The notes below the pieces were generated by a model. That model had not been told where the DNA came from and did no database searches. It was given only the letters and a program-made list of their open reading frames with translations. From assembly GCA_035299085.1 (NCBI GenBank), contig DATGXG010000024.1:1-64000 (forward strand): a DNA stretch of 64,000 nt. The letters are read 5' to 3'. This document shows, in pieces, positions 53,844 through 63,870 of this stretch. Source of the DNA: Bacteroidales bacterium (GTDB lineage Bacteria; Bacteroidota; Bacteroidia; Bacteroidales; UBA10428). Positions within the stretch are counted from its first letter, which is position 1; each line of letters begins with the position of its first letter. Made by a program: the position numbers and the translations under genes.

Positions 53844-56273
53844 TTATTGTTTTTTTGAATATACTGACCATTCAAGAATTCCCTGCGCTTTTTCAAAACC
53901 GATGAAGTTGAGACGGATTTTATTGGTGAGAATTGGTTTGAATGCTGTTTTATTGAACTGATCCGGTTTGATGGTACCGGTCTTTCGGGTACATTCCGTT
54001 TCCGGAATTTTTACAAATGTGCCTGCGGATTTATCCCAATAGGACAGAAAGCAGGAATCGGGCAATGTAATTCCCTGGTTGTCGTCCCACCAGTAAACTT
54101 CAGAGGTTCCTATGAACTTATCCTCCTTAAAATCATATTGTACCCAATTCCACGTGCCCACAGTAACGCCCTCTCCCGACCAGTTCCCGAAAGCACCGCT
54201 CCCCTTGTCTGCCGAGCTTCTGGGTTCTGTCAGATCATAGATGCTGTTCAGGCTTTCCCAGGAAGATACGTAATTGGTAGAGGCCTTATCCCCTGCATTG
54301 TCCTCAATAATGATCAGGCTGTCAGGTAATGGTTTGGGCTTACGGGTCGACAGCCAGACCTCCATTTCCGAAGGTCCCCTGTTATTCCAAAGGAAATAAG
54401 GAATGAGCTTCACTGTTTTTTCTTCTTTTCCTGAAATCGGGGTTGCGCTTGTTTCAATGACTTCGGTTCCCTGAAGAAGATGCGGTTCGAATACAGGTTT
54501 CATATTAAGCTTGTTCTTATAAACAAGATTGAGCACTTTGCCACCATTGTCAGGACCTTCAGCACAGAAAACAATAGGTCCGCGCTGTACAGCAATCAAT
54601 TCACTGTCTTCCTTCAGGTTTTTATCCGAAATAATTTCATGGATTAACATTGACAGCGAAAGAACGATAACATCTCCCTTTTTCCACGTCCTTGAAATCA
54701 GGGCATATCCGTTTTTTATTTCAGGTTGTATTTGTTTCCCGTTCAGGGTAATTGTATAAGCATGCTGATCAACGTCGGTAAACCGGTAAAGGTTGCCCGG
54801 AATAGCTTCATTCCTTGCCCATCCCGGGATACGGACCATCAGCGTGAAACTTTGCTTTTCTGAAGGATTAACGGTGATTTCAACTCTTCCATTCCATGGA
54901 TACCTTGTGTTCTGCCGCACTTCAATATTCTTCCCCTGAAGCTTGAGCTGAGCTGTATTCTTTGCAAACAGGTTCACATAAAGCCTGTCGTCTGCAACGG
55001 CATAAAAGTAGCCCGGTACCGACGGTATGAGCCGTGCCACATTTGGCGGGCAGCAAGCACAGCTGAACCATGGACTCCGCTGGTAGCTACCTGTTGACAT
55101 AAGGGGATTGGGATAGAAGAACCGGTTCCCGGACAGGGATACCCCGGCTAACAGAGAGTTATACAATGTACGTTCCAATACGTCGATATATTTAGCGTCC
55201 CCGTGAAGCAGGAATAGCCGTTGGTTAAGATATACATTACCAATTGAGGCACACGTCTCGCAATATGCCGAACCATTAGGGAGACTGTATGGAATGCTGA
55301 AGCCTTCATTTCCTCCTGAAGCGCCAATACCGCCGGTAACGTAGATCTTCTTTGTTACCATATCCTCCCATATCCTGTCAATAGCTTTAATGTATGAAGG
55401 ATCATTTTTTAGGGCAGCAATATCGGCCATTCCCGCATACATATAGACTGCTCTAACCGAATGACCCACTGCTTCTGTCTGCTCAACCACCTTTTTATCG
55501 GCCTGGCAATATTCTTCGCCTCCCGGACCTCTAACATCTAGGAAAAACTTGGCAAGGTCCAGGTACCTTTCATCCCCTGTGGCCCTGTAAAGCCTTGCAA
55601 GGCCAACCTCCACGATCTGGTGACCCGGATAATCTTCGATCTTGCCCGGGCCAAAATCACTGTCAATACGGTTGGCGGCCTTAATGGCAATATCCAACAG
55701 ATTTCTTTTGCCGGTGGCCTGGTACCATGCAACGGCCGATTCAAATAGATGACCTAAATTGTACAATTCATGACTGAGGATATGTTCATTTACCCACCGC
55801 CTGTCACCGGCCCATTCATGGGGTGCCGTACCGTTTTTGTTTGCAATTGTGCGGTTGGTGTAAAGGTACCCATCGGGTTCCTGGGCCATACCAATAATGG
55901 CAATGACTGAATCGATAAATTTTTCGAGTTTGGGATCGGGAAAATAATGCAGCGAATAACTGGCCCCTTCAATCATTTTATAAATATCCGAATCGTCAAA
56001 AGGAAAATCAGAGGAAAAGTTGCCGGTTTTCAGGCCTGCCGCTATCTGAAAATTTAGCAGCCTGTTGGAAGATTTTTCAAATCCATGAGGAATCGTCACA
56101 TCATGGTTTGTTTTAATTTTTGGAAGCCAGAATGAATCCTGGATATCGACCGATGTAAAGGGAACCGGTTGAATGGGATAATCATTTTTCTGCGACAATA
56201 ACGCCTGATTCACGGAAAGTGAAAGGCAGATCAGGATCAGACACCATGCTGAATTTTTCGTTGACTTTATCAT
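53844..56273 (-). CDS. GH127 beta-L-arabinofuranosidase
   Basis: An 809-residue secreted enzyme with signal peptide (WCLILICLSLSVNQALLSQ). It has the canonical GH127 active site: Glu-x-Cys in YCETCASIGN, Cys407-Cys408 in SCACCPPNVAR, and the GGIGASGGNEGF acid/base loop. A C-terminal extension (about 660-809) with YVSSWESLNSIYDL and VYWWDDNQGI resembles the extra domain of family members that act on plant glycoproteins or pectic side chains. It starts 33 bases after the GH43 stop. Two different GH127-type enzymes in one operon suggest distinct arabinofuranosyl linkages. Confidence 0.92.
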   Translation of the reverse strand: MIKSTKNSAWCLILICLSLSVNQALLSQKNDYPIQPVPFTSVDIQDSFWLPKIKTNHDVTIPHGFEKSSNRLLNFQIAAGLKTGNFSSDFPFDDSDIYKMIEGASYSLHYFPDPKLEKFIDSVIAIIGMAQEPDGYLYTNRTIANKNGTAPHEWAGDRRWVNEHILSHELYNLGHLFESAVAWYQATGKRNLLDIAIKAANRIDSDFGPGKIEDYPGHQIVEVGLARLYRATGDERYLDLAKFFLDVRGPGGEEYCQADKKVVEQTEAVGHSVRAVYMYAGMADIAALKNDPSYIKAIDRIWEDMVTKKIYVTGGIGASGGNEGFSIPYSLPNGSAYCETCASIGNVYLNQRLFLLHGDAKYIDVLERTLYNSLLAGVSLSGNRFFYPNPLMSTGSYQRSPWFSCACCPPNVARLIPSVPGYFYAVADDRLYVNLFAKNTAQLKLQGKNIEVRQNTRYPWNGRVEITVNPSEKQSFTLMVRIPGWARNEAIPGNLYRFTDVDQHAYTITLNGKQIQPEIKNGYALISRTWKKGDVIVLSLSMLIHEIISDKNLKEDSELIAVQRGPIVFCAEGPDNGGKVLNLVYKNKLNMKPVFEPHLLQGTEVIETSATPISGKEEKTVKLIPYFLWNNRGPSEMEVWLSTRKPKPLPDSLIIIEDNAGDKASTNYVSSWESLNSIYDLTEPRSSADKGSGAFGNWSGEGVTVGTWNWVQYDFKEDKFIGTSEVYWWDDNQGITLPDSCFLSYWDKSAGTFVKIPETECTRKTGTIKPDQFNKTAFKPILTNKIRLNFIGFEKAQGILEWSVYSKKQ

Positions 56274-56306
56274 AATTACAAGAGATAAGGTTATTCAATA
56301 TTGAAA

Positions 56307-58442
56307 TTAAAATGGGCTGGTTTTATTCATCAGGTCCTGTATTTCATTTTCCTTTAATGCACTGTCGAAAAGTTGCATACGGGCAATGTATCCGGAAAAA
56401 TTCTCGGATTCCTCTCCGGAAGAACCAATCAATATATCGCCGGCGGTTACGAAAAGGCTGATCGGTAGTTGTGCATCGGGGTTTCCATCGATATAAACCT
56501 TCTCCATCATGCCATCGAACGTTACAGCAACATGATGCCATTGATTGGCGGAAGGAACGGTCTTGTATGGCAGATCCACATAGCCGTCGCCGTGCGCAAC
56601 AGCGCCGAAAGGACCGGAGCCGTACATCAGCGCGGCATAGGACGACTGTAGCATATTCTCGCGTGAATTCCATACCAACAGGCATTCACCAGGGCCTATT
56701 TCAGGGTTGCAGACCCACCCGGAAACCGTATAGGCTGAATTCCAGTCAAGGCTGGCCGGTGCTTTCTTACTTAGTCTAAGCCAGCTTTTCCCGTCAAAAT
56801 AAATGGCTCTGATGCCATCTTTAACCATTACTGCCGGATCACCTGATTTCATGAAATCTCCGCCGAGAGTTCCGGGATTTAAAAATCGGTCGGGAATATT
56901 ACCTGTTGGCAAAACTCCTGCATTCAGATCAACCAGCAGGCTGTTCGAAGTCAAAGCACCAGGGCCTTCCTGAACTTCCCTGTTCCTTATTTCAGGAACC
57001 GGGAACAGCTGATCATATACTTTTATATTCCAGATTGCTGCATACATACCGGCTTTTTCAGTGCCTGTAATGGTTATTCTCAGGTACCGGGCGTTGGCAT
57101 CAAAATCATCAATCATAGGGCACCCGCTGCGTCGATTGGTAGTTCTATCCGAAAAAACTGACCAGCTCCGGTTGTCAGTCGAAAATTCAATTTTATACTG
57201 GTAGTAAAAAGTCGGGTATTCAAATTCAGTCATTATCCTTCTGACCTGCCTTACCCGGCCAAGATCAATTGTCAGCGATTGCGGGAGCATGCCGCTGCCT
57301 GCTTTCCACAGGGTTCCGTTATTATTGTCAACAGCGTATTCTGGCATGTACAAATAATCAGATGCATTGGCAAATGCAGTTTTACCGGCCACAAGATGAT
57401 AACTTGAAGTGGCTGATACAGCAGTTTTATAGGCAACATTCATACAGGGTACCTGGTTTGGCCCAAGGTAACCAATGCCAATATGATCGGCATCGATCTT
57501 ACGAATAGTGCTGTCATTGTCGAAAATCAGCTTATCAACACACACCTGTCTGAATTCACCGCCTGTGCTGTGCGGATAATCATGCCTGTGATATACGATA
57601 TAGCTCTCGCCGCCTTCAGTGATCACTGAGTGATGACCGGGAGAATCAACGGTACCATCTGCATTCGATTCAAGGATAGGATTATTCAGTCCTTCTTGAA
57701 AAGGGCCACGGGGATTATAAGAAAAAGCATACCGGACGGTATAAGTATTTAACCGACAATCTCCGCTTGAATACATTAATACATATCGGCTGTTTTTCCT
57801 GAGAGCATAGGCTCCCTCGAAAGCATGCGGAATTTGTTGAAGCGGGATATAACCGGCCTCCTGAATGGTTGTCATATCGGCCCTGTCAAGAATGGCCCAT
57901 CCCATGCCTTTGAAAGATGTGCACCATGTTCCGAAGTAGGAATACAGCGAGCTGTCGCTGTCCCACATAAACTGTGCATCAAGAGCCGGCAAATCCTTAA
58001 TGCCTGTGCCTGCCGGAATCACAGGCCGGCCGTTGTTCAGCCGGATCCATGGGCCTATTGGCGTTTCGGAAACATACCCATAAATATTGCATCCCTGTTC
58101 GCAATTTCCCTGGTAATAATAATATCTGCCATCAGTACCCCTCACTAGATCGGGAGCCCAGCAATTGGTCAACCCTTCTGGAAGAGGAATATACAATTCC
58201 TGGTTGTACCAGTTCACAAAGTCCTTGCTGATCCATACCTGCGGCTCGCCTGATGCCAGCTTGACACCGTCGGTTGTGGCATACAGGTAATACAAATCAC
58301 CGAATTTCAGGATGGTGGGATCAGCAAAATATCCCGGCACCAGTGGATTGCCATTTCCCGGGGCAGTGGCCTGTGTTTCCCCGGACTGCCAATTCCCGAA
58401 TAACAATAATGCAGTAAGAATGAAAATCGGGTTCATCTTCAA
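56307..58442 (-). CDS. GH43-family glycosidase with discoidin and LamG modules
   Basis: A 711-residue secreted enzyme, signal peptide ending near GETQA. The five-blade GH43 domain (about 30-330) has base Asp41 (YFADPTIL), pKa-modulating Asp155 (LPALDAQF) and acid Glu209 (HAFEGAY). An F5/8-type C (discoidin) module follows (about 355-485, IDLGRVRQVRRIM), then a LamG-like module (about 495-711, WHHVAVTFDGMMEKVYIDG). Likely alpha-L-arabinofuranosidase, xylosidase or galactosidase; subfamily not determined. Its start overlaps the cotH-like gene stop by four bases (ATGA). Confidence 0.88.
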   Translation of the reverse strand: MKMNPIFILTALLLFGNWQSGETQATAPGNGNPLVPGYFADPTILKFGDLYYLYATTDGVKLASGEPQVWISKDFVNWYNQELYIPLPEGLTNCWAPDLVRGTDGRYYYYQGNCEQGCNIYGYVSETPIGPWIRLNNGRPVIPAGTGIKDLPALDAQFMWDSDSSLYSYFGTWCTSFKGMGWAILDRADMTTIQEAGYIPLQQIPHAFEGAYALRKNSRYVLMYSSGDCRLNTYTVRYAFSYNPRGPFQEGLNNPILESNADGTVDSPGHHSVITEGGESYIVYHRHDYPHSTGGEFRQVCVDKLIFDNDSTIRKIDADHIGIGYLGPNQVPCMNVAYKTAVSATSSYHLVAGKTAFANASDYLYMPEYAVDNNNGTLWKAGSGMLPQSLTIDLGRVRQVRRIMTEFEYPTFYYQYKIEFSTDNRSWSVFSDRTTNRRSGCPMIDDFDANARYLRITITGTEKAGMYAAIWNIKVYDQLFPVPEIRNREVQEGPGALTSNSLLVDLNAGVLPTGNIPDRFLNPGTLGGDFMKSGDPAVMVKDGIRAIYFDGKSWLRLSKKAPASLDWNSAYTVSGWVCNPEIGPGECLLVWNSRENMLQSSYAALMYGSGPFGAVAHGDGYVDLPYKTVPSANQWHHVAVTFDGMMEKVYIDGNPDAQLPISLFVTAGDILIGSSGEESENFSGYIARMQLFDSALKENEIQDLMNKTSPF

Positions 58443-60151
58443 TCAGCAATAATAAAAGTTACTGAAACAGTTACCGTTTTAGTTTGGGTCCCAGTAGTAT
58501 ACTGGTATTGCATAAGCACAGTATGTTCCTCTCCAACGGAACAATAGCCGGTTTCAGCCCTCAACCCGCAGCTCCATTGTGTAAGGTTATCAAACACTTC
58601 AATATACACATGACCGTTTGCCCAGTACCCGGGGTTGTTGTCCTCTTCAAACCATCCGCCATATACCCCGTTTGTGTTATTCATACCCTCTGTGCCATCC
58701 GTTTTTAGGGGTACGATCCGAAGGTTTGGGCCATAAAGCAGGTCATGTGTTATTCCTAATTTAGATATCAGGTCGCTTTCATCAATATCAACCGTTACAT
58801 TCTGAGCATATCCGAGTTGAAACGATAAGGTGTCGGAAATTGACATTTCGCCACAGTCAACCTTTACCGTTGGCACAGTTCCGTCAGGATAGCCGTTGAT
58901 CACCGTTGTGAGGTAATCCACCCTGGATGAAAGCCATTCCTGCATCCTGGCTGTTTCTTCCGTGTAGTCCCTGTCAATCGGCCACCGTTCAAAATCTCTT
59001 GCAAGGGCATCCATAATGACTGCGTCGTATTTCTCCATGATCTTCCAGGAATGACTGAAAATCGAATCCTTTACTTCATTCCATCTTGATTTGTATTCCG
59101 AAACAAACTGGTGGTTCCTGAACATAAGCGTGAAGAAATCGGAAATCCGGTAACCGTTTGTATGATTGGAAGGATCAGTGCCCATTACAAGCTCCTGTTG
59201 ATTAAAATAGTTATGACCGGTAACCATGGTTCCCCAGTCAAAATCAAAACCGGCATCAAAATCCCAGGCCGGACCGAATACATATTTTCCGTCAGTATCT
59301 TTATACAGAAAAACACTTCGCGGAGCATCGGTTTCCACATTATACACGAATTCTTCAAGGATCAGGTAATTGATGAATGACGGAATGTCGAGCAGTGCTG
59401 AAACTGCATTGTAATCATAATCGTTTATGGCAGTTTCAAGTGCTGCAAAATCATTCTTCACTGTTATCAGCTGGTCAGCCGTTGGTTCTTCAGGATATTT
59501 AACACAAACGGGAAGTTCGAAAACCGAGGAACGGAAATTATCCGTGGCATCCGGACTTAAATCGGGTCCGTCATCCAGATCCAGGCAAATCAGCCATGCC
59601 CCTTCACCGGCAATATTTACCCGGTTTCCACCCTGTTCCACCTGTTCGGTCAGCTGGTATAGTCCGATGTAATCTCCGTTGAGAGTTAATTCAACATACC
59701 GTGTATGATTTGTAAAAGGAATCCCCAGGTACCTGGCCACCTCAAATCCGAATGCATTCATGAGGTCGGTCGGATCGCGGTAATTTGCCAGCAATACCCA
59801 ATCGCGGTTGCTTTTCATGCCAAGCAGGGACCATGCCATATCAAGCTTGATCCTGTAGGGCTTTTTATCGTACCAAAACCACGAAGAATTGCCCCTGCCC
59901 CTGATGCTGCCGGTTCCCTGGTAATCGGGGGCAATTCCGTTACCATTGATTTTAATTGAACAGGTGAGATAATCTCCGGATTCTTTGGATACAACAGGAG
60001 CATTACCGTCTACCTGGATGTTCATATTATAAACCCCGAATTCGACCGGAGTCACCGGGTCTTCAGGTATATCATGACCGGAATCGGGACGTTCGCAGGA
60101 CAGAATCAAACCGAACACAGCGGGCAGGAGCAAAAGTCGGGTATCAGCCAC
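58439..60151 (-). CDS. CotH-family predicted protein/glycan kinase lipoprotein
   Basis: A 570-residue predicted surface lipoprotein, start GTG at 60151 with AAAGGTGG directly before it, lipobox LILSC. The CotH kinase-like fold is indicated by GTGSIRGRGNSSWFWYDKKPYRIKLD (nucleotide loop and Lys), GLYQLTEQVE, and GPAWDFDAGFDFDWG, whose Asp residues match the metal-binding loop of CotH. Bacillus CotH is an atypical kinase that phosphorylates coat proteins. Here the protein lies in a glycan-utilisation operon on the cell surface; its substrate, and whether it has an ATP source there, are unknown. The C-terminal 130 residues form an extra beta domain. Confidence 0.85.
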   Translation of the reverse strand: MADTRLLLLPAVFGLILSCERPDSGHDIPEDPVTPVEFGVYNMNIQVDGNAPVVSKESGDYLTCSIKINGNGIAPDYQGTGSIRGRGNSSWFWYDKKPYRIKLDMAWSLLGMKSNRDWVLLANYRDPTDLMNAFGFEVARYLGIPFTNHTRYVELTLNGDYIGLYQLTEQVEQGGNRVNIAGEGAWLICLDLDDGPDLSPDATDNFRSSVFELPVCVKYPEEPTADQLITVKNDFAALETAINDYDYNAVSALLDIPSFINYLILEEFVYNVETDAPRSVFLYKDTDGKYVFGPAWDFDAGFDFDWGTMVTGHNYFNQQELVMGTDPSNHTNGYRISDFFTLMFRNHQFVSEYKSRWNEVKDSIFSHSWKIMEKYDAVIMDALARDFERWPIDRDYTEETARMQEWLSSRVDYLTTVINGYPDGTVPTVKVDCGEMSISDTLSFQLGYAQNVTVDIDESDLISKLGITHDLLYGPNLRIVPLKTDGTEGMNNTNGVYGGWFEEDNNPGYWANGHVYIEVFDNLTQWSCGLRAETGYCSVGEEHTVLMQYQYTTGTQTKTVTVSVTFIIAD

Positions 60152-60153
60152 CT

Positions 60154-62331
60154 TTAATCGGTTATTGTAATGTTAAACTCGAAAGTGACCTGATAGTAAT
60201 TGCCGGTAGAGGGCGAATATACCATTGCCTGTTTGATATGATATACATCGCCGGCCGTGCATCGTCCGGGATGCTGACCCAGGGTGAAAACAAAGTTCTT
60301 CTCATCAAATTCAGAATATACTTTGTTAGATCCTGTTGTTCCGGAAGCCCACGCACAGACATTGCCGCTGGCGTCAAACCAATGGCCATAGCCATTTGCT
60401 GTGGTACCTGTAACCAGTGAACCATCACTGTTGACTCCGTAAAACTTGATTTTCTTTGATGAAGACGGTAATCCAGTATTTGATGTGATTTCGGTTGCAC
60501 TTAATATATAAGCATAGCAAAGTTTCACCACATCAACCGAAACGGTTGCCCCGCTATAAGCTGCTGCATCAGCCGGAAATGAAACATCAAAAACGAAAGT
60601 TTCATTATGCGGGTGATCTTCTGGTGTAAAATCAATGTTGCCATACAGGTTGGTTCCTGTGAACTTAACTTTGTAAGGCCACTGTTCATCATTCGAGGCG
60701 TCTTCATCCCATGCATGTTTCCAGTAGCTTGTCGGTGCACCGCTTACAACAAACCAGAGTTTGCTGCAATTTGCGGGACATGTGAACGTGGCATTGCCTG
60801 TGCTCTGTGAGAACATGTCACTGTATATACGAGTACCGTCATCAAGCAGGGCTACATATCCGTATCTCCATCCGGCGGAGGCTATATTTACAGCGTTATA
60901 ACCGGCAGTTCCTGCAATTCCTTCGAAACTGGCAGTAAGTTCTGTACCGCCTGCCGGCACATTCAGCCGGATCACATTGTACCCGTGATTCTCGGGACAA
61001 TTTTCAGGAGCAACCTGCCAGTAACCGTCGACTGATTTGTTCATCAGGCAGCTATGGGCACCGATAAAGTTTTTGCTGTATTCACGAAAGGCATCCAGAT
61101 CCCATGTAACCATCCTGCGAGCGTAATCAAACTGCTCATCATTGTATTCCGTAAGATTTATGCCGGTTATCCTCATATAGGCCTGGGCAGGATCTTCCTC
61201 TCCTGGTTCGCCTGATTGCTGCCACAGTTTACCTATGAAATCAATGCCGTGCTTGTCAGCCCAGTAATAATGAATAAAATAACTGGCATAGCGCTGCCAT
61301 TCGTGGAAGGTGGAATGATAGCAGTTGTCGATATATACAGGGAAATCATAGGACGTAAAAATCTGTTCGGGATAGCTCTGGAACGACTGCCATTGCGCGG
61401 TCTGTTCCCAGAATGCATTGCCGCCGTTTCCTCCGAATCCATAACGCCAGCCTGAATTACCGCCATTATCGCAATACACCTGGTACTGGAAACTATGACC
61501 GATTTCGTGGGCTATAGTTGAACCAACTGGCTGACAGGTATTCGGACTTACCCACAGTGCACCGATTGTATTGTCGTACCCTGCTCCCGTGGCAAGCCAT
61601 TCGGTTTGATAAAGCAGGAATATCATCATCTTATATTGATCCGTTTTAGAATGACCGGGAGTAATGAATTTCAGCGTATTGACATTCATATCATAAAACT
61701 CTTCGGCCTTTGCCAGCAGATCATCTATGTTAACCCGGTAGGCAGCATTGGGATAGTTAGTGGGAGTGATTTTTCCATATTCATCATACCCTTTACCCCA
61801 GAACACGATGAAATGTTCCGACTGCTTACTGCGGCCGTAATACCAAACACTTGTGCTTGTGTATAAATCCATATTCCTTAATTCCTGGGGAATATAGATT
61901 TTACTCACATCGATATCCCCTGGATCAATGGTTCCGCCCGAAGGTGCCTGTGTGATGGCAATCTCCTTTGTGGATGCGCCCGAGCGGATCGTAACAATGG
62001 CAGTGCGCGCTGAATCAACAGTGTTTTCCTCAACAGTAAAAGTTACGGTTATCATTTCATTGGCGGCACCATTTACAGGATCGGCGCTAACCCATTGCTG
62101 GCTAATCTGGCTGATAGTCCAGCTCTGATCCGATTTGATCCGTGCTGTAACTTCACCTCCGCTACCGGTAAGCGATATTTCAGTTTTTGAAATCGAAATA
62201 TAGGCTTCTGTTTCTTCAGGATCTTTTTTGCAGGATGTGATCAACAAAAGGATCAAAAGAGATAAGGGAATAAAACATAAGCCAGGTTTCACTGGCTTAT
62301 GTTTGTATATGTAATTCGATTTTCCGGTCAT
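60154..62331 (-). CDS. BACON-DUF6055-DUF4859 lipoprotein with HEIGH zinc motif
   Basis: A 725-residue surface lipoprotein, lipobox LLITSC. Domains in order: BACON-like Ig module (about 42-130, SDQSWTISQISQQWVSADP), a DUF6055-like region (about 150-530) holding His275-Glu-x-x-His279 (AHEIGHSF) with a possible third ligand in FWEQTAQW, and DUF4859 (about 590-725). The HExxH suggests a zinc peptidase, perhaps acting on a glycoprotein. The long N-terminal leader before the hydrophobic segment contains a 13-bp hairpin in the DNA. It overlaps the preceding gene by four bases. Confidence 0.82.
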   Translation of the reverse strand: MTGKSNYIYKHKPVKPGLCFIPLSLLILLLITSCKKDPEETEAYISISKTEISLTGSGGEVTARIKSDQSWTISQISQQWVSADPVNGAANEMITVTFTVEENTVDSARTAIVTIRSGASTKEIAITQAPSGGTIDPGDIDVSKIYIPQELRNMDLYTSTSVWYYGRSKQSEHFIVFWGKGYDEYGKITPTNYPNAAYRVNIDDLLAKAEEFYDMNVNTLKFITPGHSKTDQYKMMIFLLYQTEWLATGAGYDNTIGALWVSPNTCQPVGSTIAHEIGHSFQYQVYCDNGGNSGWRYGFGGNGGNAFWEQTAQWQSFQSYPEQIFTSYDFPVYIDNCYHSTFHEWQRYASYFIHYYWADKHGIDFIGKLWQQSGEPGEEDPAQAYMRITGINLTEYNDEQFDYARRMVTWDLDAFREYSKNFIGAHSCLMNKSVDGYWQVAPENCPENHGYNVIRLNVPAGGTELTASFEGIAGTAGYNAVNIASAGWRYGYVALLDDGTRIYSDMFSQSTGNATFTCPANCSKLWFVVSGAPTSYWKHAWDEDASNDEQWPYKVKFTGTNLYGNIDFTPEDHPHNETFVFDVSFPADAAAYSGATVSVDVVKLCYAYILSATEITSNTGLPSSSKKIKFYGVNSDGSLVTGTTANGYGHWFDASGNVCAWASGTTGSNKVYSEFDEKNFVFTLGQHPGRCTAGDVYHIKQAMVYSPSTGNYYQVTFEFNITITD
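62273..62304 (-). promoter_or_regulatory. Intragenic hairpin early in the DUF6055 gene
   Basis: AAACATAAGCCAG / CTGGCTTATGTTT is a perfect 13-bp stem with a 6-base loop, 27 bases inside the coding sequence; on the mRNA it is followed by TATT. It may slow transcription or translation, or mark an RNA processing site, between the binding-protein genes and the enzyme genes. Confidence 0.5.
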
Positions 62332-63821
62332 CGGGCAGGATTAGCAATTGTGACATTAATAATTACATCGTATTCTTTCAGGTTATCCGGGTTTACAAAA
62401 GCTATTTTTACCGTATAGGTTTCTCCCGGTGTAACACCGTCAGGATACTGACCCACATTGAACAGGGCATCGGCAATGATATAATTTGCATAGAGTCCGC
62501 AACCGTCATCTCCCCAGTTACATACATCGCCTGTAGTATTGAACCAGTAACCCGGAGCCTCGGCTGTGGAGCCTGCGATGTACAGTGAATCGGTTGAGGC
62601 GTCAATACCGTAAATATCGGCATCTCCGGGAGCGATTCCGATTGCTTCTGCAATGGCAAGTGAGTCAATTTCAACCGGTGTAGCCACATAATCATTGTTC
62701 TTGTCTACTGTAATATCATAGGTCGATGTACCTTCAATTGTGGTTTCCGGGTAAACTACCGGCGCCCCTGTAATGGTAACATGGATGACCACATTATATT
62801 GCTTGAGATTATCCAGGTTTACAAAAGCTATTTTTACCGTATAGGTTTCACCGGCAGTTACGCCATCAGGGAATTGGCCGATGTTGAAGAGCTCATCAGC
62901 AATGATATAGTTGGCATATAATCCGCAGAGGGTGTCTCCCCAGTTGCATACATCACCCAGTGTGTTAAACCAGTAACCTGGTGCTTCAGCTGTAGAACCA
63001 AGAATATACAATGAATCGGTAGTGGCGTTAATACCGTAAACTTCAGCATCGCCCGGGGCAATGCCTATTGCAGCAGCTATCGCAGCTGCATCAATTTCAA
63101 CCGGAGTAGCGGTATAATCATTGTTCAGTTCGGCTTCTATGTCATAAGTAGATGTACCTTCGAGGGTTGTTACCGGGTAAACAAGGGGTTTCTCATCAGC
63201 AATTGTAATATTAAAAACAAAAGCCACACTGGTGGTGTCATATTTCATAGCTTCAACAATGCTGAATTTATCACCTACTGCCAGACCACCCGGCAAATGA
63301 CCGATGTTGAATTCAAGTGTGGAACCCTCCAGCTTTTCGCAATATAGAATTTGTCCATTGCCCCATGTGGTAACATCACCATTTGCATCAAACCAGTGAC
63401 CTAAATTATTAGTGGATGACGGATCATTTACTTCATATTTGGTCGACCAGTTATAAGCATAGAAAGTGATATCATTACCTGTCTGAACAAGATCAGGAGG
63501 ATTTCCTTCAAGGGTACCCAGAGCAGCAACCAGTTCAGGAGTTGAAGCGTACTCAAACAACTCAAGTAGTTTTGCTGTATCTTTTCCCTGGACCAGATTG
63601 ATGGTAACCGGCTCCCAGTTGTCGGAGTATGGGAGCACCACATCCTGGGTAAACACGTAATCCGCAGGAATAATCTGGCGGAGTGAATCCTGGCGCCTTT
63701 TTTCAGCCAGCTCCTCGTCAGTGTATTGATGTCTTCCTGTTACATCATCCTTTTCGCATGCAGCGAAGAATGAAATAATAATGGCTATAAAAACCAATGC
63801 TGGGAAAATGCTTTTTTTCAT
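62328..63821 (-). CDS. Triple DUF4859 lipoprotein, probable surface glycan-binding protein
   Basis: A 497-residue lipoprotein (lipobox SFFAAC). Three DUF4859 repeats lie at about 75-205, 217-352 and 359-495. Each has the motif G-YWFN-x-x-GDVCNWG or a close form (LGHWFDANGDVTTWGNG in the first). Repeats 2 and 3 are very alike with a period of 142 residues, visible in the DNA as a 426-base offset. It follows SusD directly, the position of SusE/F-type surface glycan-binding proteins, so that role is inferred. No enzyme motif is seen. Confidence 0.82.
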   Translation of the reverse strand: MKKSIFPALVFIAIIISFFAACEKDDVTGRHQYTDEELAEKRRQDSLRQIIPADYVFTQDVVLPYSDNWEPVTINLVQGKDTAKLLELFEYASTPELVAALGTLEGNPPDLVQTGNDITFYAYNWSTKYEVNDPSSTNNLGHWFDANGDVTTWGNGQILYCEKLEGSTLEFNIGHLPGGLAVGDKFSIVEAMKYDTTSVAFVFNITIADEKPLVYPVTTLEGTSTYDIEAELNNDYTATPVEIDAAAIAAAIGIAPGDAEVYGINATTDSLYILGSTAEAPGYWFNTLGDVCNWGDTLCGLYANYIIADELFNIGQFPDGVTAGETYTVKIAFVNLDNLKQYNVVIHVTITGAPVVYPETTIEGTSTYDITVDKNNDYVATPVEIDSLAIAEAIGIAPGDADIYGIDASTDSLYIAGSTAEAPGYWFNTTGDVCNWGDDGCGLYANYIIADALFNVGQYPDGVTPGETYTVKIAFVNPDNLKEYDVIINVTIANPAR

Positions 63822-63870
63822 AGGTGTAGGTTTTATAATTTTATTTGATTTGATAGTCTTTAAATAATAA

